A stretch of DNA of 64,000 nt from Caprimulgus europaeus (taxonomy: Eukaryota > Chordata > Aves > Caprimulgiformes > Caprimulgidae), in assembly GCA_907165065.1 (NCBI GenBank), contig OU015526.1, positions 68,533,723 through 68,597,722 on the forward strand, in the 5' to 3' direction. Within the stretch, counting starts at the first letter, position 1. Each line of letters starts with the position of its first letter. Below are positions 20,353 to 31,800 of this stretch, piece after piece. Both the position numbers and the translations under genes were made by a program. The notes under the pieces were generated by a model. It had not been told where the DNA came from. It made no database searches and saw only the letters and a list, made by a program, of their open reading frames with translations.

Positions 20353-20561
20353 TTTCACAGAATGGTGGGGGTTGGAAGGGACCTCTGGAGATCATCCAGT
20401 CCAACCCCCCTGCCAAAGCAGGTTCCCTACACCAGGTTGCACAGGAAAGTGTCCAGGTGGGTTTTGAACATCTCCAGAGATGGAGACTCCACAGCCTCTC
20501 TGGGCAGCCTGTCCCAGGGCTCTGGCACCCTCACTGTAAAGAAGTTTTTCCTTAGGTTTGA
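20353..20561 (-). mobile_element. CR1 LINE fragment, 3' end, minus strand
   Basis: The inverted CR1 3' end begins with CACAGAATGG and is truncated in the ORF2 tail at about 20561 after the AAGAAGTTTTTCCTTAGG block. It is almost the same as the copy at 4560-4746 over the shared part, so the two are of one subgroup and similar age. Confidence 0.92.
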
Positions 20562-22772
20562 GGGAGGCTGCCCTGAAACAGGTTCACCTGAAGTGGCAGC
20601 AGGGCAGAGGATGGATGTTTAAAACAGGCAGCATTGCCATGGGTAGCTGAGGTAGCTTTCCAAAGCACTCAGATTTCTCAAGTGTTTTGGTGACTAAACC
20701 ATCTCAGAAAGCGGAGCTTTGCCACTTTACCCCAATATCTGTCTCCCTGAGAAATGAGTAGCAGTAAGTCTGGGCAGCACATGGTAAAGTCTTCCATGCA
20801 GCTAAGGAGGAGAATGATAGTGACACTTGTGACATCTTGTTAGATAAACATGCATGTCACTTCATCTCGGATACGAATACACACTGCAGTGTGGATGGTT
20901 CAGTAGAGTACTGCATGATTAGAAGTAGCTGTTGGCCTGTTGAATCAAAACTTCCAAGACTTCCACATGTGGCAGCCAGCCTTTGGCTTGGCTTGCTCAG
21001 TAATTCTCTGAATCTACTTTCTGACACTTAATAATTTGGGGAATAATTACTTATGCTCTGAAGACCTGCTACCTAGCTTCTAGGGGCAAAGACATTATAA
21101 TTTCCTTTTATAATGCTGGTGACACGGAAGGGAATTGGTGTGTGGATAGCTTTCTGTTGAGCCACTGCAGCCACCTGTGCTGCTGAAGAAGAGGAGGATA
21201 TTTCATTTCCATTTAGCACATAGGAGAAAATAATTCCATTCAACCATTAGTCTGTCTTCTGAGAGACAGAAATGGGTATATTGTCCATTTAGGACTTCAT
21301 TGTGACCTTCAGCATTTTGGTGGTAGCTTCTGAACTGCTATCAGATGGTGACATAATTTCCAGAGGATTCCAGAAAGGTCAGGCTCTGGCAGGGCTGGCA
21401 GGGCTGCCGTGTCCTCCTGACCTGCTGGCAGGTACCGCAGCCTTTACCCAGGGCTGTGTGTCAATTATTGGTGATGTGGTGATGCAGGAGTGGTTCACCT
21501 GCCTCTACCAGGAGCATGAGGCAAATGAGAGGCAGGTGGAGTGAGAACTGAAAAGCTTGGGATTTGCACAGCCTTGATTTTGATCAGTTTTTTTCCAGAG
21601 CCCACATCAGTGGAGGTGCTGACCCTGTGGAGCTCCCAGCAGTGCTGCAGGTCCTGCACACGGGTATTTAGAGGTAGGAGGAGTGGGGCTAGGGCTGACC
21701 ATTAGCACTCTTCATTGCAGCTGGTGCCAGAGCCATCCTTGCTCCCCACTCAGAGGTGGTCTGCAAGCACCATGCTTTGCCATGTGCTCCAAGGGTAGAA
21801 GGTACAGCCTCCTTCCCAGTGACTGCTTCAGGGATGAGGGTCTTTTTGGCCAAGATAAGGAGAGTCTTCTTGCTGTGAGCATCATTTTTCCCTCTTTCCC
21901 TCCCTCCCTTTCTCTCCTTTAAGGTGTGAGTAGATCTCTCTGGGGAGCAGCATGACCCCAGGCTGGTTTAACCCTCTTCTGTTGTATTGGATGAAGCACA
22001 GTTTTTGGGGTCAGGCTCTGTACAGGACTTCTCCTCTCCCTCCCCCTTTCCCTCCTCTTCTACCTCTCCCTCTTCCTCTCCCTTTCAGTAGATTGCAAAA
22101 TGATGTATTTGATTCCTGCACCAAGAAAACAACCTCCAAGTAGGGGTTGGAATTCCAGCTTGCTGAGACAATAAGCCTGAGCTGGGAGGAGAGGGGAAGA
22201 GGGAGAAGGGCCACGACAGAGAGCTTTAAATCTGCTTTCGTACAGTTTTGAGTTATTTTGTTATAAAACTTCACCCTAGCATTGCTAAGGGATGGTGAAG
22301 AGGAACTTCCTGTGCTCCTGCCTTATGCACTGGGCAGCTGTGATCTGGGGTGGAGAATATCTGCCTGGCTTTAGAGGTGAGCATCTCAGCCTACTGACTG
22401 CAGCGTGGCCAGCAGCAAGCCCAGGTAGATGGCATCTCGGTGTGTGCGTTGCTTGTTCGGGTTGTGTTAACAACTCATTAGCAGGCTTGAGAGGTGAACT
22501 GGACCCAACCATCTCACTACCTGACTGTGGAAACCCTTGAGATCATCCAGTGTCCTGTTTCCAGTCCCGTTTGAGCTGGCTCAGCTGTTTTTCCAGTGGT
22601 TGGTGTGCAGTGTATATACCTTGCCTGATCTAAACAGTTCCAAATCAGAGTCCCAGAGTTTTTCTATCTGAGTAACTGTGTTTTGGAAGCTGCTCTGCAA
22701 ATCACACCTGCTGCTATCTGGGCTCCTCTTGAAAAGCAAAGTGATGGGTACTGATGGAAAACTGTTGTCTTT
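20562..22772. other. Intergenic stretch with a pyrimidine-rich tract
   Basis: No gene recognised. A C/T-rich low-complexity tract lies at 22029-22086 and a shorter one at 21890-21920. Confidence 0.5.
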
Positions 22773-23146
22773 GATGTGGAGAAAATGAGGCTCAGAGGAG
22801 ACCTTCTTGCTCTCTACAACTACCTGAAAGGAGGGTGTAGAGAGGTGGGGGTTGGTCTCTTCTCCCAAATAGCAAGTGATGGGACAAGAGGAAATGGCTT
22901 TAAGTTGCACCAAGGGAAGCTGAGATTGGATATGAGGAAGAATTTATTTCCTGAAAGGGTTCTCAGGCATTGGAACAGGTTGCTCAGGGCTGTGGTAGAG
23001 TCCCCATCCCTGGAGGGATTGAAGAGTTGTGTATAGACACAATGCTGAGGGATGTGGTTTAGTCAGGGACTTGTCAGTATGAAGTTAATCGTTGGACTCA
23101 ATGATCTTGAAGGTCTTTTCCAATCGAGGCAGTTCTGTGATTCTGA
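22773..23146 (+). mobile_element. CR1 LINE fragment, diverged, plus strand
   Basis: Sense orientation, starting in the ORF2 tail ([16 protein letters not shown], then [26 protein letters not shown]) and running to a TTCTGTGATTCTGAG terminus. The GTTGGACTCAATGATCTTGA variant marks a different CR1 subgroup from the copies at 4.6 and 20.4 kb, and resembles the copy ending at 45.1 kb. Confidence 0.9.
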
Positions 23147-24000
23147 GATGCTGAGGATCCTTGGCTGGGCAGTGCACTCCTCAGGTAAATGGTGTTAATG
23201 TTCATCTTGGGCAGTAAATATGACCTTGGCTTTTCATGCTTTATTACCCTGGTTTCACGGTACCTTGGCATCTGGGTAAATAAACTTGCCAGTCATCACT
23301 TTCCAGCCAGTAAATTTGTCATTGAAGAGGAACTGGCGTGGTGGAGCTGGCAGCCAAGCCCGGGGCTGGACTTTCCCCCCGGGGGTGTGCTCGGTCAGGG
23401 CCGGTGGTTGGGCTGCCCCGGAGGCAGGGCTGCAGACAGACCCCACTGCTGGGCTGGCACCCAGCCCTGGCCAGCACCCAGCCCTGCCCACGTCACCAGC
23501 CCTGCCAGTTGTGTAAGCGTCCTCGTACCGGCATGCCCCCCCAGTGGCTTTCATAACCCGGTCAGCGGGGCATTTTGGGTGCTTTGCCCTCTGTCTGGCC
23601 AGGTGCCCCGGGTCTCCCCAGCATGGAGGCTTTGCTTAGCTCCACCTGGCCTCGGTGGGAGTGAGGGAGCTCAACACTGTGGGTGGGAAGCTCTTGGCAT
23701 TGCTGATAGCCCACCTCCCCTCTTGACACACCAAACTGGAGGTATCCTCTTGGCTGCTTGATGGGGCTGGCCGGCGAGCAGGGTCTTGGCCTTTGTGCTC
23801 TTTCTGCAGCTGCCCTGGGCACCATGGAGCATGTGGTAAACATGGAGTTTTTGCTCATCCCCAGCCATGAAGACAAGGGTTGGGAGGTGGCTGCTTCCCA
23901 AGTGACCAGCTGGGCTGTCTCCTCTCACCAGCTGTGTGCCAGACGGGTTGCTCTGCCGAGGTAACGCAAACAAGTCATGGCAAATGCCACCTGAGATACA
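23147..24000. other. Intergenic stretch with a GC-rich patch
   Basis: About 23330-23640 is GC-rich with some CpG, including a GCCCTGGCCAGCACCCA-type local repeat near 23460. No exon with known similarity is seen. Confidence 0.4.
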
Positions 24001-24465
24001 GAATCACAGGATCACAGAATGTCAGGGATTGGAAGGGACCTCGAAAGATCATCTAGTCCAACCCTCCTGCTAGAGCAGGAACACCTAGGTGAGATCACAC
24101 AGGAAGGTGTCCAGGCGGGTCTTGAATGTCTCCAGAGAAGGAGACTCCACAACCTCCCTGGGCAGCCTGTCCCAGTGCTCTGGCACCCTCACAGTAAAGA
24201 AGTTTCTTCTCAAGTTTAAGCAGAACCTCCTGTGTTCCAGCTTGCACCCATTGCCTCTTGTCCTATCATTGGTTGTCACTGAGAAGAGCCTGGCTCCATC
24301 CTCCTGACACTCACCCTTCATATATTTATAAACATTAATGAGGTCCCCCCTCAGTCTCCTCTTCTCCAAGCTAAAGAGGCCCAGCTCCCTCAGCCTTTCC
24401 TCATAAGGGAGATGCTCCACTCCCTTAATCATCTTGGTGGCTCTGCGCTGGACTCTCTCAAGCAG
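24001..24465 (-). mobile_element. CR1 LINE fragment, young, minus strand
   Basis: Inverted CR1 3' end of about 465 bases with terminal octamers at 24001-24020. The ORF2 tail is open on the minus strand for over 100 codons ([18 protein letters not shown] through [11 protein letters not shown]). Few changes and an intact tail frame point to a recent insertion. The element is 5'-truncated at GAGAGAGTCC. It is nearly identical to the copy at 43.2-43.9 kb. Confidence 0.95.
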
Positions 24466-24499
24466 TTGTAACCTGCAAATATATCTTGTAACCTGCAAA
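24466..24499. repeat. 14-base direct repeat beside the CR1
   Basis: TTGTAACCTGCAAA occurs at 24466-24479 and again at 24486-24499, immediately past the truncated 5' end of the CR1. No copy is seen on the other flank, so it does not look like a target-site duplication. Confidence 0.7.
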
Positions 24500-27400
24500 A
24501 ATGTTCTTCATATTCCATAGCAGATTACTCTGTGAATTGCCTGCTTGTAATGCATCAAACAGATTTATTTCTGAATAGATTTTGTCCTTCCAGGGCAGTT
24601 GATGAGACATGGAAAGGTACTCTTCCCTCTGCAGGTACACGCTGGAGTTTGGGTGAAACTGCTGCTGTTTTCCTCAGAGATCAGCTAGGCTTTCTGAATT
24701 CATTCTATGCTAGTTTCTTTGAAAGAAACTCTAATTGTACCTCTCTGTCCCAGGGATATTGGGGGATTGGTGCAGACTCTCAGTAATAGACTTTCAGTAG
24801 CTCTAAGTCCAGAAGACAATTTTCAGAGCGAGGCACGGTTGGATGCTGATCCCCGCGGTGCGAAAGCATCGCTCTGCCTGGCACAGCTGCCTTCAGGGAA
24901 GTACTGCATCCCTCCATTGCTGTATGTCAATCTCCCTCAACTTCTCTTCAGGCTGTTTGTTTCGGTGCTTTACCACCCTGGGGAGTGATGTGTCACCACA
25001 GCTCAGACCTGGCCTTCAGAGCTGATGCCACCTCCATCTCCTGCTCCTGGGTGGTAAGGCGTGGAGCAGGCAGTGTGTGACTTTGGAGCTGGCTGAAGCC
25101 AGAAAGGTGCTCTGAGGTGGCAAATACTGCTTTTATTCTCTCTTGACTACTTGGTGGAAGTGCTGGTGAGTTGCCTCGGACCCTCCTGAGCTCCTGCTGA
25201 AGGTGAGTGTTTATGTGACTTTTCAGCCTTGGCTTCTCAATATGAAGTAGTGATGTACTTGGTGGCTGACAAGGTGAAGGCAGGGAAGGAGTCATGCAAT
25301 AGATCCAAGAATGTGGTATTAAAAAAAAAAAAGAAGAGACTTTTGGGGTGATTTCAGGATTTCTGTATGTTGGACAGACAAGGGACAGTTTTGAACAACT
25401 TGTTCTTTGTATGGGAGCAGAGAATGCCCTGTGAAAACCCCTTCAACTTGAGAAAATAGGACCTTGTTCGAGGCTAAATCCATTTCCCCTCCACTGAGCC
25501 GGGTCCAGGAGAGCAGCAAATTCCCCCTGGGGTGAACAACAAGCCCTGTGCAGTGAAGCTCATGGTGCAGAGGAGCGGAGGGCGACTCAGAGGCAGCCCA
25601 GTGACCTGGTCCTGCAGTGGGGTGGCACAGAGCAAACCTGCAGACTGAAAAACACACTTGTGAGTGCAGTGAAGCTGGGGTGGTTGATCATTAGTGACTC
25701 CAGTGAGGCTTGAACGCGTATCCTGGAGGAAACAGGCTTTCTGTTTCACCATCCATGACCAAACTGATCATCCCTCCCACAGTGCCATTCAAGATCCAAA
25801 GTCTAGTGAAGTAAAGGTCTGATTTTCATTCCAGCATGGGGGTTTTGGGGCACTGTCAAAGGGCAGCATCCTGGTCTGAGGTCAGGATTTAGCACTCCTG
25901 GCAGCACTTATTCTTTGTACAGTACGGGGCAGACATACACAGGAAGAAAAACCCACTTGCCACCACTGATGGAAACCCTGTCTGGCTGCTGGTGGTGGGC
26001 ACAGCCAAATTCATCTTGTCCCCCAACCTTCTGCAAGTGCAATACCGACTTTTCTAGTCAACACAGGAAATTGCCATTTGGCTGTGCTGGTGAAACAGCA
26101 TGGTTGTACCACTCTAAGTGGCAACGGCCTCTCTGCTCTTGAAGGAAACCTTACCACCTCTGCTGTCATCTTAATCTAAATGGCTGAGAGTGAACATGAA
26201 GGCCAGCTCTGTTTCTGGTTTCTGAGACAAGCAGGATAAATGAAATGCTGCTGTGTCTCCAGGTGAGGTGTTAGGCAAAGGGCAGAGCTGGCTCTGCTTG
26301 TGAAAACTCAGGCAGGCTCTGCATTTACTTCCTTGCCTGGAAAACAGTGGAGTTTGACTGAAAAATAAACATAGCCCGAGGCTGTTTAAGGGGGAAAAAC
26401 CACAACCTAATGTCTCTGACAGCTTTAGGTCATGGGATGAGTTTTGTGTGTGGTTTTTGTAGCTTTCAGCATGTGAGCACGAGCCCTGTGTTGCTTGAAT
26501 TGTGGTGCTGGGGCCCGAGCTGGCTTGGGGAGCTCAGCACAGCGGAGTTAATTCCGCAGCTGTACGTGTAGGTGTATGGCAGAGCTGGGGCTTTTCCACA
26601 ACACCTTGGTTAATAAGTGCTCTGCCTTTTCCAGCAAATCGTGTCCAAGCCCTTCAGCACCTTCCTCTGAGATAGATGGTGAACTCTGCAGCAGCTTATT
26701 TTAATTATTAGCTCATAATAAAAAAAGCTATATATTTATAATAATGGAATATGAGATGATGATTTTGGGTGGTGGCACTTTTTACTTGCAGTGTCACTTA
26801 TTCAGTGTCTGTAACATCAGTGCTGTGTGCTGCAGGCCTTTGCTCTGACAATGTGGCAATGCCCTGCTGAGGTGGCTTGCAAGGAGAGGTAACGTTACCT
26901 TAGCTATGGGTGTGGGGGTGCTGTGACCCCAGGGGCGCTGAGGGATGGGGTGTGGGGGTGCTGTGACCCCGGGGGGGCTGAGGGGGTGGGGTGGGGGGTG
27001 CTGGGACCCTGGGGGTATTTATTTTTCAAATAGCATTGGCTGTAGTTTCTATTTCATGCAGTTTCCAGCTACTGTTGCGCTGTCGTGTTGCTTTGAGACC
27101 AGAGCAGCACTGCCCACAGGTCGGCTCCCTTAGGGCTGCCTTCATCTGATGTGGGGATCCCAGGGTCAGCCTGGGAAGTGGATGGGCATTTCCTTGAATT
27201 GGAGAGAGATGTGCCAGCAGCACCTCCTGGCACCTGTGACCCCAGTGATGCTCACCGGGTTGTTTGCACAGAGGTCAGAGACAGCAACGTGCATTATATT
27301 GCTTCCCCTCACAATCCCTGTAGTATCTTCTGCTTTATTTCGTGCTGCCCCAAAGCAGCTGTGCCTTGCTCAGAAGCACTGCCATTCCTGTCCCTTAGCT

Positions 27401-28308
27401 TGTTCCTCTCTCTTTTGACTCATCTCCTTCTGCTTTTTAGAGTTTCTCTCCTTGCAGTAACCCCTCTGCTCCTGGTGTCTTCCTTCCATGGCTGCAAGCT
27501 TACCCCTTTCATTCCCCCAAATGCTCAGAGATTAGAGGAGGTATGAGAGCACCTCCTCACGTGGTGACAAGCCCAGGCATCTGCTGCAGGTGAATTTGCC
27601 AACTGTAATTTTTTTCTTTTGGTGTCCACCACCCTGGCCATGATTTGAAGGCAGTGGGCTTGCAGGCGGGCAATTGGCACGCTGTCCACACCCCAGCCCT
27701 CCCTCCGGCTCTCTCCTCTCCTGGACCTTCATTGCTGTGTGAGGGGGACCTACAGCAGAGCTGGGATCTGTTTCTTATTTCCATTGCTAACTCATCAGGC
27801 TCAGGGGTGAAATCCTGGTGGAGGAGATGGGGCAGAGCTGTTCTCACTGTTCAGGCTAATTGTGATGCTGAGCGCTTCAACTCCTCCTCCTCTGAGTCCC
27901 TCTGAGCACCGCTGCCTGTTACCCAGCGCACAGCTGAACTGCTTAATCCCAAATGTCTACGCCTCTGCTGTAGAGAAATGCTTCTTCCAACACCAGAAAA
28001 GACGTGGGGCTCATTAAGAGCTGTTTGCACGTCACGGTTCAAGGCGGGTGCTCGGGCAGACTCGTGTAGCTGCGGGGTGAAGAGGGACGTGGCTTTTTAA
28101 TAGCAGCAATGAGAAACATTCGGGTTCTCATTGCTCCACAACAGATGATCAAGTTATCCCAGGCTTCTTCCCCCACAAAATTAGCTCCAATAATTGCAAT
28201 CATGGGGACAGAGGTTTCATTACATTGTCTGGAGTGCAAAGGCCGAGGTTGCCACCAAGCGTTTTGGCACCGCAGCAGCGGCAGATGTACCTGCCACAGG
28301 TATCGTTA
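24500..28308. other. Intergenic stretch, no gene recognised
   Basis: Contains a poly(A) tract at about 25321-25332, an AT-rich block at 26695-26765 and the 40-base tandem repeat listed separately. I recognise no exon. Confidence 0.5.
26911..27015. repeat. 40-base GC-rich minisatellite, about 2.6 copies
   Basis: TGTGGGGGTGCTGTGACCCC starts at 26911 and 26951, and a diverged third copy starts at 26991. The period is exactly 40. The unit is G-rich on the plus strand, with several G-runs. Confidence 0.85.
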
Positions 28309-28888
28309 TCATAGAATAACAGACTGGTTTGGGTTGGAAGGGACCTTAAAGATCACCCAGTTCCAACCCCCCTGCCATGAGCAGGGACACCTTCCACTAC
28401 ACCAGGTTGCTCAAAGCCTCATCCAGCCTGGCCTTGAAGACTTCCAGGGAAGGGGCATCCACAACTTCTCTGGGCAACCTGTTCCAGTGTCTGACCACCC
28501 TCACAGTGAAGAATTTCTTCCTAATATCTAATCTAAACCTCCCCTCTTTCAGCTTAAAGCCATTTCCCCTTGTCCTATCATTAACTGCCCTTATGAAAAG
28601 TCCTTTCCCAGCTTTCCTGTAGCCCCTTCAGGTACTGGAAGGCTGCTATAAGATCTCCCCAGAGCCTTCTCTTCTCCAGGCTGAACAGCCCCAACTCTCA
28701 GCCTGTCCTCGTAGCAGAGGTGCTCCAGCCCTCGGATCATCCTCATGGCTTCCTCTGGACTCATTCTAACAGGTCCATGTCTCTCTTGTGTTGGGGGCTC
28801 CAGAACTGGACACAGTACTCCAGATGAGGGCTTACAAGAGCGGAGTAGAGGGGGAGAATCGCCTCCCTTGACCTGTTGGCCACGCTTA
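28309..28888 (-). mobile_element. CR1 LINE fragment, older, minus strand
   Basis: Inverted CR1 3' part of about 580 bases, from TCATAGAATAACAG through the CCAGTTCCAACCCCCCTGCC block and ORF2 tail to CTGTTGGCCACGC. The minus-strand protein remnants include [16 protein letters not shown] and [18 protein letters not shown], with frame changes between them. It keeps more of ORF2 than the other minus-strand copies, and its divergence suggests greater age. Confidence 0.93.
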
Positions 28889-31800
28889 TAATTATAAGGA
28901 CAGGATCTACCAACACCTCCTTCCATGCATTGGTGGGCTTCAGCTGGAACTTGGTAGCCCCTCCAGTGATCAGAAATGTCCTGTGAACTCAGCCTTGCTT
29001 TCAGGTTTTAATTTTTTCCCAGGCAAGTGAGATGCAATGCCTTGCCACCACTTGCTTTTTGTTACTAGGTGAAAAAAACGAGTTTCTGCTGGGTTGTAAT
29101 TCAGCCTTGTTTGCAAGTGACCCTTGGCCATCTCCGTTCCAGCATTTTCAGATCTCCCATCTCAGCTCTTGCAGGTACAGCCCTGTGTCTGCACAAGTTC
29201 AGTTTTCCTTCACTAGATGTCACTGTCTATACAGGGAATTTCAGAAGCTGGCGGATCGCACGATTAAATTAGGGGAAAAAAGAAATAGTAATAAAAGCAA
29301 GCTAGTTGGAGAGGGCGTGCAAGTGACTGAAAAACATATTTTCAATTACATCCAAAATAAGAAGGTTTTCCTCTTATTTATCCCCTTACAGTTTGCAAGA
29401 GACATTCAGCACTGCTTGGGAAAATGAAGTCCCTGAGAGCCCTTTCCAAGCCAGGCGTGGGAGGCTGGTGGCCACCTCGCCTCCGCCCGTCCTTGCCTTT
29501 GCAGAGCACGGGTGGTAGGATTGAGCGTGCTTTAATCTGCTTTCTCTCAGGGCACAGGCCGACAATAATAGTAAAGTAAGAAATAGTCCAGTGACTGCAG
29601 TGAAGGAACAATTTTCATCTTGTTTCTGGAGTTCTTTTTTTTAAAAAAAAAAATCTTTCCTTGTGTTTTGTGGAGAGTTTTAATTAACCCTTTAATTAAG
29701 TTGACAGGATGAATAGACTACAAAGAAATGAGAGTGAGTGTGCTGGGCAGTTTTTGCTGGCTATGACAGCCTAGGTGTTTGTGTTGTCTTAGCTGCCAAG
29801 CATAAACATTCCTTGCATGGCACAATGCCATTCTTCCTCCTCCTTTTCCTCCAGGTTTTTACTCAGTTCTAAGGAAGCTTCAGCCAGCTAGTTATGGCAC
29901 TAATAAATAGAGCTTTAGGCTGAGCTGATAACAAGGCAAGTCTGGCTTTTGCTACTTTTTATTTACATTCCAGTGTGGGTTTAGCATCACAGATGTCCTT
30001 GAAATTACAGAATATGCTTTCTTAAAAAATTTAACTTGAAAGAGAGCTTTGAGAACTGGGCTTTGCTGCTGTGCTGGGAACATTGCTTCTTTTCAGTTTG
30101 GCAGTGGAGCACGTAGACACGCTGCCGTGCCAGATCTGCCTTTATTGTACCATGTGGCCTTTTTTTTTTCCCACCCTGAAGGGATGACCTGCGTGCACCC
30201 TTGTGCATTACACTGATGTCCTCATGCAAAGGTAGGGGAAGAACCCAGGTGCCCTCACTGAGAAAGACTCAACTTACCCAGCAGGTGAGAGTGCCGCAGT
30301 GGTGACCTCCAGGATGTAGTGTGACCTGCAACAGGGAGAGATGCTCATGAGAGAGAGGCGAGTAGGCTACTCAGACACTCTTCTCAGGTCTTACCTGGGC
30401 ATTGCACCTCTCCTTGCTTGGCCCTGGACTGTTTCTTGCCACCCTCCCACATCAGCCCTGGCTGCAGAGCAGCGCAGAGAGCATTTGTGGGGTGGTGTTC
30501 ATTATTTCCTTGGGACTTTGGACCTGGCTAATATATGGAGGAAGGGAGTGAGCTGATCTCACAGAGCTCCTTTTGATCTTCTGACACTGGAACACCAAAA
30601 CATTTGGAAACAGTCAACACTGCCACCTGGATGTAAATCTAACAAGTGGTCCTACCTGTTCAGGAAGGCCTTGGATGGGACTTGTGTGCTGGAATGACAT
30701 CCCCTTGCATGTCTGACCTCATTGATTTCTGCAGCAGCTCTGCTCCCCACTTGGTGGAGCGGGGGACAGGTACTGACAGCACCCTCAGTATGACATTTGC
30801 AGACCCAATGATGAAGTGCAGCAGTTCTATCATATTTTTTATTTACTAGGATGCAAGCCAACTCCTTGATCTAATGCAAACTTTGTGGCTATTTCTGAGG
30901 TGTGTGTAGGGACACAAAGCACCCATAATGTGTTTTACGACAATTTGTCTTTGTTCTCATATTAGCTACTTAGCAAAATTTTCCTATTTTGCTTTCATTA
31001 GCGTGAAAGAGCTGCAGGGGGACTTTCTGCAGCAGTGCAATGAGCCGTGCGAGCTCTGAACTCGCCTCTTCTCTCCTCTTTAATCATGGAAAGGGCACAA
31101 CGGAGCCCCAGATATCGGCTGCAGGCTGGAAGGACGTGCCCCACGTGAAGGGGGAACTGAAGGGTTTTATGCCTCATCTTTCCCTAATGGGATTTCCTCA
31201 CACAGAAAAAAGAGACTGAGGGTATATGGAACAGTGTGGTGGCTCAAAATCATCCTCACTACGGTCCGTGGGGTTCTGTTAAAGAGAAAGAGAAATGGGA
31301 AGAGCAGCTCCGTGTCGGATGAATATCAGTTAATGCTTTTTCGAAGCATGCTTGGAAAGGCCTGAAGTGAAAATAATGTGGAGGGAGGAAGCCAGCAGAC
31401 ACAACTGAAAAATGGCAATTGCTTTTTGTCAAACATTCAAAGGAAATGGGACAACATTAATTTTATTTGGAATTTATAATCAATGGGAAGGTTGCCATTT
31501 TGATTGGAGATGGAAAATTGCCTGATTTTCTTCATTTTTTCTGTGCCTGCATAGAGAAATGTTTCTCTGCTGCTGAAGCAAAGGAAAATATGAAAAAGAG
31601 AGGATGGAAAGGGGGAGAAAGATACTGCTTTTGTTTCCACTTTATATTCTGCTACCGACATTAGCAGAATACCGTTGCTTTTCAAAGCTGTTTTGCTGCA
31701 CATGTGAGGCCTCCCCGGGGAACAACAGCAAGGCACAGGCTTCAGCAGCTGCAAATCTGGGTGATTTCCTTGCTTTTCCAGGATTTCTTCACTTCTATCA

